From NCBI RefSeq assembly GCF_003369575.1, contig NZ_PIOC01000002.1, positions 44,928 through 108,927 of the forward strand: 64,000 nucleotides of DNA. Direction: 5' to 3'. Shown here one piece after another: positions 51,665-60,123 of the stretch (within the stretch, counting starts at the first letter, position 1; every line of letters begins with the position of its first letter). The notes under the pieces were generated by a model that was not told the DNA's origin, did not search any database, and worked only from the letters and a program-made list of their open reading frames with translations. A program made the translations under genes and the position numbers. The DNA is from Oceanobacillus arenosus. Lineage in GTDB: Bacteria > Bacillota > Bacilli > Bacillales > Amphibacillaceae.

Positions 51665-53035
51665 ATGCGCAAGTTCGGTATGAGAGATAAGATTGGTTAT
51701 ATGTTTGGTGATTTTGGAAACGATTTCTTCTTTATTCTAGTAAGCTCACTTTTAATGGTTTACTATACAGATGTTTTTGGAATTAGTGCTGCCGTCGTTG
51801 GAGGGCTATTCCTAATTGCAAGATTATGGGATGCTGTTGCCGATGTCACCTGGGGCCGATTCATTGATACGAGGAAAGCTGGAAAGCATGGGAAATTTAG
51901 ACCGTGGATCTTCAGAATGTCATTCCCGCTTGTTATCTCTGGAGTGTTAATGTTTGTTCATATTCCGGGTATGTCGGATGGGTTTTATTTGGCATATGCG
52001 TTCGTAACTTACATCTTATGGGGGACACTGTATTCTACAGTAAATATCCCATATGGTTCGATGGCGTCAGTAATCTCAAGTGATCCAGTTGAACGTACAT
52101 CATTATCAAGCTTCCGAGGGTTAGGAGCGGCTTTAGCGGGAATTATTGTTAATGCGGTTGCACCGTTAATCGTATTTGTTGATAATCAGGCGGTTGCAAG
52201 CCGTTTTCTATTAGCGGCTATTATCTTCGGGGTACTCTCAATTGCTTGTTATATGGCATGTGTCTCGATGACAACAGAACGAGTTGTTGCACCTGAAAAT
52301 AGTAAAGAAAATAAAGGTATGGGCAAAACAGTCAAAGGACTTGTGAAAAACAGACCGTTAATCGCGCTTCTAATAACATCCTTAACTTTTATGATTGGAT
52401 TAATGTTGATTGGTGCTGTTAACGTCTATCTATTTAAAGATTACTTTAGTAATGCAGCAGCACTAAGTATTGTGGGAGTACTGCAATCAGTGACAACATT
52501 TATTGCAATGCCATTGGTGAAACCATTAGTAGCTAAATTTGGTAAGAAGGAATTAGCATCTGCTGGAATGTTGATAGCGGCAGCGGTTTACTTGTTACTT
52601 TACTTTATGCCACATTTAACGCTCGTTCCATTTATTATTCTATTAACTATTGCAATGTTTGCTTATACTTTCTTTAATTTAGTTGTATGGGCATTCGTAA
52701 CGGATGTAATTGATTACCATGAATATTTAACAGGCTTACGTGAAGATGGTACCGTTTATTCTATTTACTCATTTTCCCGTAAGGTTGGACAAGCGATTGC
52801 TGGTGGTATTGGTGGTGTTGCACTAACAGCGGTTGGCTATAACGAAGCATTAAATGTACAAACAGGAGAAGCACTTGATGGGATTTATATGTTAGCAACG
52901 CTTGTTCCTGGTCTCATTCTTCTTGTCGTATTCTTGATTCTATTATTTGGCTATCCATTATCGAAGCAACGTACACTTCAGCTTGCAGCAGATTTAGCTG
53001 AGAAGAGACAAGCGAAGATCGATGAAGAGAAATAA
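51665..53035 (+). CDS. GPH-family (MFS) sugar/glycoside:cation symporter 4
   Basis: This is about 456 residues from ATG 51665, after TTGGAGGGG; ATG 51641 lies upstream of that site. RKFGMRDKIGYMFGDFGNDF, DAVADVTWGRFIDTRKAGKH and DVIDYHEYLTGLREDGT are shared almost exactly with transporter 1, and DNA identity is very high over about the first 400 nt. It is probably a hexuronate or glycoside symporter. It ends the regulated island. Confidence 0.9.
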   Translation: MRKFGMRDKIGYMFGDFGNDFFFILVSSLLMVYYTDVFGISAAVVGGLFLIARLWDAVADVTWGRFIDTRKAGKHGKFRPWIFRMSFPLVISGVLMFVHIPGMSDGFYLAYAFVTYILWGTLYSTVNIPYGSMASVISSDPVERTSLSSFRGLGAALAGIIVNAVAPLIVFVDNQAVASRFLLAAIIFGVLSIACYMACVSMTTERVVAPENSKENKGMGKTVKGLVKNRPLIALLITSLTFMIGLMLIGAVNVYLFKDYFSNAAALSIVGVLQSVTTFIAMPLVKPLVAKFGKKELASAGMLIAAAVYLLLYFMPHLTLVPFIILLTIAMFAYTFFNLVVWAFVTDVIDYHEYLTGLREDGTVYSIYSFSRKVGQAIAGGIGGVALTAVGYNEALNVQTGEALDGIYMLATLVPGLILLVVFLILLFGYPLSKQRTLQLAADLAEKRQAKIDEEK

Positions 53036-53063
53036 TTTTTAATTAGTATAACGATTGATTATG

Positions 53064-53104
53064 GAGACGATTATTATTCGAGTTGAATAATGATCGTCTT
53101 CTTT
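53064..53104 (+). terminator. Terminator after GPH transporter 4
   Basis: GAGACGATTATTATTC pairs with GAATAATGATCGTCTT around GAGTT, then CTTT. Confidence 0.8.
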
Positions 53105-53258
53105 GCTTCGGTGAGATTTGGCTCATTATTGACAAATTTAGACAAAACTCGGGGAGTGCCAGGCACCTAGATGTTTCTCAGCTATAAGGATAGAATTTTA
53201 TCGAAATCTACGTTAAAATGATAATAATACAGCTGGATAGAGAAAAGGAATGTAGCGA

Positions 53259-53933
53259 ATGACTTATCAGATAAATTTATTTAAGTTCTTCTTATCCATG
53301 GAGGATCATTTATTTCGGATTCAAAAGGCGGAGAAGATTAAACATCTATGGAAGGTTACTGGGTTACTTCTCTTCTGTAGTGTAATGATTTACGCATGGA
53401 TGGCTTATTTAGGAATGGGTACGAATTTAATATCAGAAAATGCCGTGAGTCTGACAGAGACACAATATGAATCAAGTAAATTCTGGTTTATCATTGGTCG
53501 GGCAGCATATGGCTTATTATTTTCAATCATCATTCTATTTTTACCAAGCTTTCTATTTTATTTATTAACGGATATCCCGTATCAGAAACTTATGATTTTG
53601 CAGCAGATCGTACTTGTAATCATGCTGATTGAAAGGCTGATCTGGATACCACTCGCGGTTTTGCTTGGACTTGATTGGTATGTCACGCCACTGTCATTTG
53701 GAATCATTGCATCCTATTTAACGGAAACACCTTTGATCATTTATTTCTTAGGAGCAATTTCTCTATTTCAACTCAGTATTATTTGGTTGCAGGTGAAATA
53801 CTTAGGAAAGCTATCGGAAACAAGGAAAAGCGTTATTTGGATAACCGTCATTTTATTACATCTAATCGGTTGGTGCCTTGCTGCGGTTATTGCCTTTACC
53901 GATTCATACATGATAAGTAGGTGGTTTAATTGA
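53259..53933 (+). CDS. Polytopic membrane protein of unknown function
   Basis: This 224-residue protein has about five transmembrane helices (near 30-50, 80-105, 115-135, 148-172 and 192-215). I do not recognise a family; the layout recalls Yip1-like proteins. Its stop overlaps by one base the start of an HlyD-like gene, so the two are probably partners. AAAAGGAATG precedes the ATG at 53259. Confidence 0.7.
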   Translation: MTYQINLFKFFLSMEDHLFRIQKAEKIKHLWKVTGLLLFCSVMIYAWMAYLGMGTNLISENAVSLTETQYESSKFWFIIGRAAYGLLFSIIILFLPSFLFYLLTDIPYQKLMILQQIVLVIMLIERLIWIPLAVLLGLDWYVTPLSFGIIASYLTETPLIIYFLGAISLFQLSIIWLQVKYLGKLSETRKSVIWITVILLHLIGWCLAAVIAFTDSYMISRWFN

Positions 53934-55156
53934 TGCGAAAAAGAATAATACAGCTACTCGTCATTTTATTTATTGGTGTAAACTTCCTGCTCGTGTATAT
54001 GGATAAGGAAGGAAAAGTCGAGCGAACGGCATATATTAATGATTGGACCCAAAGCTTTGCAGCGGATTTAGCGGATAAGCTGTACACTCCAGGAGTTTTA
54101 GCTTCGGTTAGTGAGAGCCAGCTGTACTTCGACAAAAATCTAGGCAGCTTTAAGGACTTTTTAATTGGTGAAGGAGAAGTTGTTTCAGCAGGAACACCTT
54201 TATATACATACGAAGTGCATAATTATTATAAATCAGAAGCAGGTTTGTTGAATGAGCAAAGTAAATTAGAGGAAGAAGTATCTGCGATTGAGCAAGCAAT
54301 GGAGGAAATGGAAAGTTATGAAATTCCTAGTACTGCGCAAAATGCCCCAAGCGCTTTTACACTGACTGAAGAGGAGCTAAAGGTTGAATTTCCAGAAAGT
54401 ACTGTTGACGCAACGCTAATCAAGGGACAATTCATCGTCGAAAAGGAAAAAGAATTGGCACAGAAAAATGCGGAATTGACGAGTATTGAGAATCAATTAT
54501 CAGAACTGCAAGCAACTGGAGATACGATAACTGTTGAGAGTCCTTATGAGGGAAGAATTAAGTCGATTGCAACAACTTTAGAGGATCCAATCATCACGAT
54601 TGAAAGTGCTGATCTACATGCGGTTGGTGAGCTGACAGAAAGTGAACGTATGAAAATCGAACAGGGCTTAGCTGTCGAAGTGATGCTAAGTGAAAGTGAT
54701 GCTGCTGTAATTACCGGTACAGTCGAAACGGTGAGTGAAGCTCCGAGGAAGTTAGAAATCGAGGGAGAAAGTATTTATCCATTCGATGTTACCCTTGACG
54801 AGGACGCAGAAGTTGAAGACCTACTTCCTGGTTTCCATGCGGATTTAGCGATTACGATGGAAGAAGCGTTAGGAGTAACAACACTCTTCCAGGATGAAAT
54901 TTTTACCGATTCTGTTTGGAAGATGTCAGAAGAAGGCAGTTTGGTGAAACAAACGGTTGGAACAGGTATTCATATGGACGACATGGTAGAAATCACCTCT
55001 GGTATTAGTACCGGTGAATGGATTGCGAAAGAACCTGCGAGACAATTTCGAGAGAATGCTACATTTATCACGCCACTAAAAACAGCTCCGCTTACGAGAG
55101 AATCATTAAAGACGGACTGGGCCGAGAGTCTTGTGACTGGAATATTATCGAGATAG
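53933..55156 (+). CDS. HlyD/RND-type membrane-fusion adaptor protein
   Basis: This is 407 residues from ATG 53933. It has an N-terminal membrane anchor (IIQLLVILFIGVNFLLVYM, about 5-23), a first lipoyl half (LIGEGEVVSAGTPLYTYEV), a coiled-coil hairpin (SKLEEEVSAIEQAMEEMES and EKEKELAQKNAELTSIENQL), a second lipoyl half (VESPYEGRIKSI), then beta-barrel domains. Adaptors normally serve an ABC or RND pump, but none is adjacent; only the 224-residue membrane protein is coupled to it. Confidence 0.82.
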   Translation: MRKRIIQLLVILFIGVNFLLVYMDKEGKVERTAYINDWTQSFAADLADKLYTPGVLASVSESQLYFDKNLGSFKDFLIGEGEVVSAGTPLYTYEVHNYYKSEAGLLNEQSKLEEEVSAIEQAMEEMESYEIPSTAQNAPSAFTLTEEELKVEFPESTVDATLIKGQFIVEKEKELAQKNAELTSIENQLSELQATGDTITVESPYEGRIKSIATTLEDPIITIESADLHAVGELTESERMKIEQGLAVEVMLSESDAAVITGTVETVSEAPRKLEIEGESIYPFDVTLDEDAEVEDLLPGFHADLAITMEEALGVTTLFQDEIFTDSVWKMSEEGSLVKQTVGTGIHMDDMVEITSGISTGEWIAKEPARQFRENATFITPLKTAPLTRESLKTDWAESLVTGILSR

Positions 55157-55162
55157 AATAAT

Positions 55163-55190
55163 GGAGGAGTTGGCTACCGTGCCGACTCCT
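55163..55190. terminator. Shared hairpin between converging genes
   Basis: GAGGAGT-T-GGC pairs with GCC-G-ACTCCTC around TACCGT, followed by TTTG. It overlaps the 3' end of the YihY-family gene. Confidence 0.65.
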
Positions 55191-56028
55191 CTTTGTATAT
55201 GACAGCTTCTTCAAGCAGCTGTCTTTCATGGTATAGCACGTTGAGCAATGCCCCGACCATTAAAACAATTCCTGTTAAGAAGAACCAGATCATTAAGACG
55301 ATAATTCCGCCAATACTTCCGTATGTAGCAGAGTAGTTTCCGAAGTTACTTACATAAAAGGAAAAGCCGACTGTTAGTAGTTGCCATAGGACACTAGCAG
55401 AGACTGCTCCAAGTATAATATGTTTAAACGGCATTTTCTTGTTTGGTGCAAAACGATAAAGACAAAGTAAGAAGGCAGATAATACGATAATACTAACCAC
55501 CCATCTGCCGACCTGTAATAACAATGTCGTCTCGTTTGTGATTCCTGAATAAGAGCCGAGATACTCGACAATAATATTTCCAAAAACGGGTAATAGGATT
55601 GCGACGATAAGTGCGAGTATCATACCGATCGTTAATCCGAATGCAATCAGTCTTACGACAATAAAGGAGCGCGTCTCCTCCACATCATAGGCTTCGCTCA
55701 ACGATTTAATGAAAGCATTGACACCATTCGATGCAGACCAAATCGCCCCAATTATACCGACTGTTAAGAGACCGCCGCGTGGTGTTTCGATAAAACGGAT
55801 AATACTTTCTTCAAACATCGAAGTAACTTCCACTGGTACAAAGGATTGAATAAACTGTACCACCTCACGCGCATCGATATTAAAGTAAGGAATAATGGCA
55901 AAGCAAACGATTAGCAGCGGAAATACCGCTAAAAGATAATAATAAGCTTGCGCCGCAGCAAGGAGTGGCACATTTCCTTCTTTAAATTTCTTCATTAAAC
56001 CAGTAGCATAGTATTTCAACGTTGACAT
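55174..56028 (-). CDS. YihY/BrkB family inner-membrane protein
   Basis: This is about 284 residues from the third ATG of a run (56028), best spaced from GAGGGGG; in-frame starts extend to 56043. It has six helices. Family blocks: QAYYYLLAVFPLLI, GLLTVGIIGAIWSASNGVNAF, YGSIGGIIVLMIWFFLTGIV. Once annotated as RNase BN, the family is now regarded as membrane proteins of unclear function. Confidence 0.9.
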   Translation of the reverse strand: MSTLKYYATGLMKKFKEGNVPLLAAAQAYYYLLAVFPLLIVCFAIIPYFNIDAREVVQFIQSFVPVEVTSMFEESIIRFIETPRGGLLTVGIIGAIWSASNGVNAFIKSLSEAYDVEETRSFIVVRLIAFGLTIGMILALIVAILLPVFGNIIVEYLGSYSGITNETTLLLQVGRWVVSIIVLSAFLLCLYRFAPNKKMPFKHIILGAVSASVLWQLLTVGFSFYVSNFGNYSATYGSIGGIIVLMIWFFLTGIVLMVGALLNVLYHERQLLEEAVIYKEESAR

Positions 56029-56182
56029 CATCATCCCCCTCAAAGCTATTTGCTATCTCTATACCCGAAAATCACTTCATTGAATCTTTCTACCGAATTA
56101 AAGCGCGTTAACGTTTTATTTATGGGGACAAGTGGTATAATATTAACTATAAGAGCGTGTTCATAAGGGAGGGTATCTACAT

Positions 56183-56665
56183 ATGGAAATAATTTACTTA
56201 GCGATTCTTCTATGTGCCATTGGATTTGCGATAGCAGCTATTTATATTTCCTTTGTCTTAAAACGAGTGGCCGATGTGACGAAAACGTTAGGAACGACCT
56301 TGAAAGAAGTAGAGCAACAGCTTCAAACGATTACCCCACAATTAAGTATCTCAATTAAAGAAACGGCGAAGCTAGTAGATGACACCGGTGAGAAGATGAA
56401 AGCAACCGATAGCATCTTTGATTCGATTGATAATGTTGGGAAATCCATTTATACGCTGACAGAAGCATATAAGACAAGTACGGCGAAGTTAAATGATGAA
56501 CAATTTCAGCAAAGCCTGAAACCGATCGTTGAGATGCTGAAGTGGAGTGAAGTCGTTTCTCAAGTATTTTCAAAATGGAAGAAACAACCTTCTAATAAAA
56601 ATGAAGTGATGATTCGAAAAAAAGCAGATATCGTACCAGTAAATACAGGGAATGAGGGATATTAG
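56183..56665 (+). CDS. DUF948-type small membrane protein 1
   Basis: This 160-residue protein has an N-terminal transmembrane helix (LAILLCAIGFAIAAIYISFV) followed by long amphipathic helices (KTLGTTLKEVEQQLQTITPQ) typical of DUF948 general-stress-like proteins. It abuts DUF948 protein 2 with no gap, in a three-gene unit. GGGAGGG precedes the ATG. The role is unknown, probably envelope-associated. Confidence 0.75.
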   Translation: MEIIYLAILLCAIGFAIAAIYISFVLKRVADVTKTLGTTLKEVEQQLQTITPQLSISIKETAKLVDDTGEKMKATDSIFDSIDNVGKSIYTLTEAYKTSTAKLNDEQFQQSLKPIVEMLKWSEVVSQVFSKWKKQPSNKNEVMIRKKADIVPVNTGNEGY

Positions 56666-57121
56666 ATGACATTAGTTGGAATAGGTGTATTACTTATTGG
56701 GATTGCATTTATTGTGTTAGCAATTTTTATTGGCCATGTATTAAATAATTTAGCGGGTGTACTTCAAGGAATGGATAAAACGGTGCAGCAGCTACCAAAG
56801 CAGCTAGATGGCATTTTTAAAGAAACAGGCAATATGATTAGTGAGAGCAACCATACATTGGTCGACGTAAATGACAAGTTAAAACAATTAAGTCCCTTAT
56901 TCTATGTTATGGGTGATGTTGGAAATGTAACGAGAAAGTTCTCTTCTTCATTAGTAGATGTTACCAATTCGATTAAAACCAAGACTGAAGAAGGAAATGA
57001 AATAACGGAGAAGAAGAAGCTTGGTGGCATTTACGGCACATTTGCATTAGGATACTACTGGTTTAAGAAACGTAAGCAGTCGAAGCGGGAAGAAGGGGCA
57101 TTTTCGAATGAATACAAGTAA
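56666..57121 (+). CDS. DUF948-type small membrane protein 2
   Basis: This 151-residue protein has an N-terminal membrane helix (VGIGVLLIGIAFIVLAIFIG) and a helical body with LSPLFYVMGDVGNVTRKFSS. It is a clear paralogue of the minus-strand gene at 57537-57953 (LSPLFYTVGNIGRATNRLSS). The start codon follows the upstream stop directly; its ribosome site GAGGG lies in the previous gene. Confidence 0.78.
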   Translation: MTLVGIGVLLIGIAFIVLAIFIGHVLNNLAGVLQGMDKTVQQLPKQLDGIFKETGNMISESNHTLVDVNDKLKQLSPLFYVMGDVGNVTRKFSSSLVDVTNSIKTKTEEGNEITEKKKLGGIYGTFALGYYWFKKRKQSKREEGAFSNEYK

Positions 57122-57338
57122 TTCGGTGCTCGCAATACCGGCAGTATTAGCGGGTGTACTAGGCGGTGCGGCCCTTGCATTGGTCGATCATAAAGCAACC
57201 GGTCGATTAAAGGTAGAAAAACCTTCGATTATGGAACGGTTAAAGCAGGCGGAAAATCAACTTTATTTGGATGGTATGGAGCGTGCAAATCTGATTGAGG
57301 AGATAAAGCTGGAAGTTGAGCAAACAATTATACGATAA
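57108..57338 (+). CDS. Small hypothetical protein of the DUF948 operon
   Basis: This 76-residue protein has a short hydrophobic Ala/Gly-rich N-terminus (AIPAVLAGVLGGAALALVDH) and a charged helical tail. It overlaps the previous gene by 14 nt with a GAAGAAGGGG site. It resembles YtxH-like proteins in layout only. Function unknown. Confidence 0.65.
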   Translation: MNTSNSVLAIPAVLAGVLGGAALALVDHKATGRLKVEKPSIMERLKQAENQLYLDGMERANLIEEIKLEVEQTIIR

Positions 57339-57402
57339 AATAAAGATTCATTCAGCAGAGGCTTTACTGACCCCTCTTACATGCAGGATAAATTTTTTTA
57401 TA

Positions 57403-57448
57403 AAAAATAGGATGTCCCTTGGAGATAACTGGGAGCATCCTATTTTTA
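57403..57448. terminator. Terminator between converging DUF948 genes
   Basis: AAAAATAGGATG-T-CCC pairs with GGG-A-GCATCCTATTTTT, A-rich and T-rich on the two sides, so usable in both directions. Confidence 0.85.
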
Positions 57449-57449
57449 A

Positions 57450-57537
57450 GTAGTTAAGAAAGTATAACGACTTTCTGAACGAATAAGTGTAACTAAGGCT
57501 GTCACCGAAAGGCTTGGTTAAACCTTAGTTTTCTAAT
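57450..57537. repeat. Dispersed repeat family 2, most complete copy
   Basis: It has two stem-loops: TTAAGAAAGT-ATAACG-ACTTTCTGAA, then, after CGAATAAGTGT, AACTAAGG with CCTTAGTT enclosing CTGTCACCGAAAGGCTTGG. Partial copies occur at 23200, 51106, 51417 and 63311. It lies in the gap between a terminator and the 3' end of the minus-strand DUF948 gene. Confidence 0.8.
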
Positions 57538-57953
57538 TATTTTTTGCCACTTTTAAATAAGAAATATCCAAGGGTCAATACACCGTACAGTCCCTCTAGA
57601 TTCTTGCCTGTGGTGAATTCATTGGCAGATTCCGTTTTTACCTTTGTTTCATCAGCGACATTGACTACCAATGAGCTAAGGCGGTTTGTTGCCCTACCAA
57701 TATTTCCGACAGTGTAAAAGAGTGGGCTTAATTCCTTAATCCGTGTGTTCACTTGATTTAATGTTTCCACACTAGTTCCCATTACCTCTGTTGTTTTTGA
57801 AGTTAAATCTGCAACGGTTTGTGGTAGCTGATCCGTCGTCTTTTGTACGCTTGTAAGTACACCTGCTAAGTTAAGCAGTGGTTTTATTAACACGATAACA
57901 AGTATTAAAAGTGCAATGCCGATAACAAGTACGCCAATTCCTAACCAAGTCAT
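57537..57953 (-). CDS. DUF948-type small membrane protein 3
   Basis: This 138-residue paralogue of protein 2 has an N-terminal membrane helix (LGIGVLVIGIALLILVIVLI), then TTDQLPQTVADLTSKTTEVM and the shared LSPLFYTVGNIGRATNRL, ending LYGVLTLGYFLFKSGKK. It converges on the other DUF948 genes, so it arose by duplication with inversion. AAAGGGG precedes the ATG. Confidence 0.78.
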   Translation of the reverse strand: MTWLGIGVLVIGIALLILVIVLIKPLLNLAGVLTSVQKTTDQLPQTVADLTSKTTEVMGTSVETLNQVNTRIKELSPLFYTVGNIGRATNRLSSLVVNVADETKVKTESANEFTTGKNLEGLYGVLTLGYFLFKSGKK

Positions 57954-58125
57954 TTTGCTGGCCCCTTTCCATTATGTGTAAACAACCTCTATTAGTATTA
58001 TTCTACCCATTATTTTAATTATAGTAAACTTTTCTCGTTAAAAATAGCGGAATGTCTTCTTTATTTAGTCATAAATGCCGAACTTGTCCCATAAAATAAT
58101 GGAGCATGAGTAAGGGGTGATTGAT

Positions 58126-58848
58126 ATGAGACGAATGAATATACCTGTTTTATGGGTACTTGGTGTTCTATTATTAGCATTTCTCATTTTCTTTCCGATT
58201 GAAAAAGATAATTCGGCTTCGAATTCCAATTTCGCTTTGCCACTTTCAGGGAAAGTGATTGTTCTTGATCCTGGCCATGGCGGGGCAGATGGTGGTGCAG
58301 TTGGTGCGGATGGGACGATAGAAGACGATATTGCACTAAAGGTTTCAAAAAAACTCCAGAATTATTTGCAGCAGTCAGGTGCCATTGTCTATTTGACGAG
58401 GGAAGAAGACAAGGATCTAGCTGCGGAAGGTACGAAAGGTCTTTCTCGCAGAAAGGCGGAAGATATTCGCAATCGACTCCAATTTATTCAAAATAAGGAA
58501 GCGGATTTATTTTTAACGATTCATTTAAATGCATTACCATCGAAACGCTGGCGGGGTGCACAAACCTTCTATTATCCAAGCCAGGACGAAAATAAACATT
58601 TGGCAACGATGGTTCAAGAGGAAATCATTCGTAATTTGGAAAATACAACCCGTGTACCACTGAAGATTGATGGGATTTATTTGTTGAAGCATGCGGAGGT
58701 TCCAGGTGCATTGGTGGAAATCGGCTTTCTGTCGAACGAGGAAGAACGGGAATTATTGAAGCTCACCAGCTATCAGGAACAGATGGCTGCCAGCATTTAC
58801 GAGGGAATATTACGGTATGCTACCGAGAACATCAAAAAAGAGGAATGA
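58126..58848 (+). CDS. cwlD: Germination-specific N-acetylmuramoyl-L-alanine amidase CwlD
   Basis: This is 240 residues from ATG 58126 (AAGGGGTG 7 nt upstream; GTG 58117 is inside that site). It has an N-terminal membrane anchor/signal (about 5-25) and an Amidase_3 domain with zinc motifs LDPGHGGADGG, TIHLNAL and the catalytic Glu in VEIGFLSN. CwlD removes peptide side chains so that muramic-delta-lactam can form in spore cortex. It keeps the conserved order cwlD-salA-gerD-kbaA-pdaB. Confidence 0.95.
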   Translation: MRRMNIPVLWVLGVLLLAFLIFFPIEKDNSASNSNFALPLSGKVIVLDPGHGGADGGAVGADGTIEDDIALKVSKKLQNYLQQSGAIVYLTREEDKDLAAEGTKGLSRRKAEDIRNRLQFIQNKEADLFLTIHLNALPSKRWRGAQTFYYPSQDENKHLATMVQEEIIRNLENTTRVPLKIDGIYLLKHAEVPGALVEIGFLSNEEERELLKLTSYQEQMAASIYEGILRYATENIKKEE

Positions 58849-58929
58849 AAAGGGATTCATATTTCTAAAGAATTCCCTATTTTATGTTATACTTACAATG
58901 TATAACGTTGATAGGGAGGATCGGTTATT

Positions 58930-59988
58930 ATGCTAATGAAAGAAGAAGTTGTTCAACTACTGAACACGGTAAACGACCCGTTTTTACATATAACGCTTAA
59001 AGAAACAGAAGGCATTAAGCAAATCACGATTAAAGAAGAAAAGAAGCATATTAGTGTAAAAATCGCGATTGCTAAAATAAATACAGCAGAACAAATGCAA
59101 TTACAGCAAGAAATAGTTGCTATTTTGAAGAAAAATGGCGCAACTACGGTTGGTTTGCGTTTTGAACAATTACCGGACGAGGTCATTCGTAAATTCCAGC
59201 CAGCAGCGGAACAGGCAAAGGAAGCTTCCCTAGTTGGAGGTAACACGAAAACGAAATTCATTGCGATAGCTAGTGGTAAAGGTGGCGTTGGGAAATCAAC
59301 GGTAACTGTAAATTTGGCGATGGCTTTAATGCGACTTGGTAAAAAGGTAGGAATTATCGACGCTGACATTTATGGATTTAGTATTCCGGACATGATGGGA
59401 ATTGAAAATCGTCCTGCAGTTCGTGGGAAGAAAATCATTCCTGTCGAACGTTTTGGCGTGCAAGTTATTTCCATGGGCTTCTTTGTTGAAGATAACTCAC
59501 CAATCATTTGGCGCGGACCAATGCTTGGGAAGATGCTGAATAGCTTTTTCTCCGAAGTAGAATGGGGCGATTTAGATTATCTTCTACTTGATTTGCCACC
59601 AGGCACAGGGGATATTGCAATGGACGTACATGAGTTGCTTCCTTCTTGTAAGGAAATTATCGTTACAACTCCACATCCTACAGCAGCATTTGTTGCAGCA
59701 CGTGCAGGTCAAATGGCAATGAAGACGAATCATGAGATCCTAGGTGTTGTGGAAAATATGTCCTATTTTGTCAGCAAAAAAACTGGCGAAAAAGAACATG
59801 TTTTTGGAGAGGGTGGCGGCAAGAAGCTAGCAGATGTGCTTGAAACGAAAGTGCTTGGCCAATTGCAGTTACAGCAGCCATATATGGAAGAGGAAGTCTT
59901 TGCACCTTCTGTATACCAAGAAGATCATCCAAATGGAAAAGAATATCATAAAATAGCTGCTAAAGTTATTGCAAAGATGGAAGAATAG
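58930..59988 (+). CDS. salA: Mrp/NBP35-family P-loop ATPase SalA
   Basis: This 352-residue protein, the same length as B. subtilis SalA (YbaL), has an N-terminal DUF59-like domain (about 1-90), a deviant Walker A SGKGGVGKST (about 115-124), IDADIYGFSIPDMMG, and LLLDLPPGTGD. The family carries Fe-S clusters; in Bacillus SalA also indirectly raises protease gene expression. ATAGGGAGG precedes the ATG. Terminator follows at 59991. Confidence 0.93.
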   Translation: MLMKEEVVQLLNTVNDPFLHITLKETEGIKQITIKEEKKHISVKIAIAKINTAEQMQLQQEIVAILKKNGATTVGLRFEQLPDEVIRKFQPAAEQAKEASLVGGNTKTKFIAIASGKGGVGKSTVTVNLAMALMRLGKKVGIIDADIYGFSIPDMMGIENRPAVRGKKIIPVERFGVQVISMGFFVEDNSPIIWRGPMLGKMLNSFFSEVEWGDLDYLLLDLPPGTGDIAMDVHELLPSCKEIIVTTPHPTAAFVAARAGQMAMKTNHEILGVVENMSYFVSKKTGEKEHVFGEGGGKKLADVLETKVLGQLQLQQPYMEEEVFAPSVYQEDHPNGKEYHKIAAKVIAKMEE

Positions 59989-59990
59989 GA

Positions 59991-60015
59991 AAAGAGCGTC
60001 CGTTGGGCGCTCTTT
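59991..60015. terminator. Terminator after salA
   Basis: AAAGAGCG pairs with CGCTCTTT (extended by one G-C), followed by ATTTG; it lies between converging salA and gerD. Confidence 0.75.
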
Positions 60016-60123
60016 ATTTGCTGAACGGCTGGGAAATACCGATATATTTGAAAAGACGGAGATATAATCAGTGACCACGCCGATATTCGACAAAAGTCAA
60101 GTCCCAGCAGAGTGGTGCCAAGA

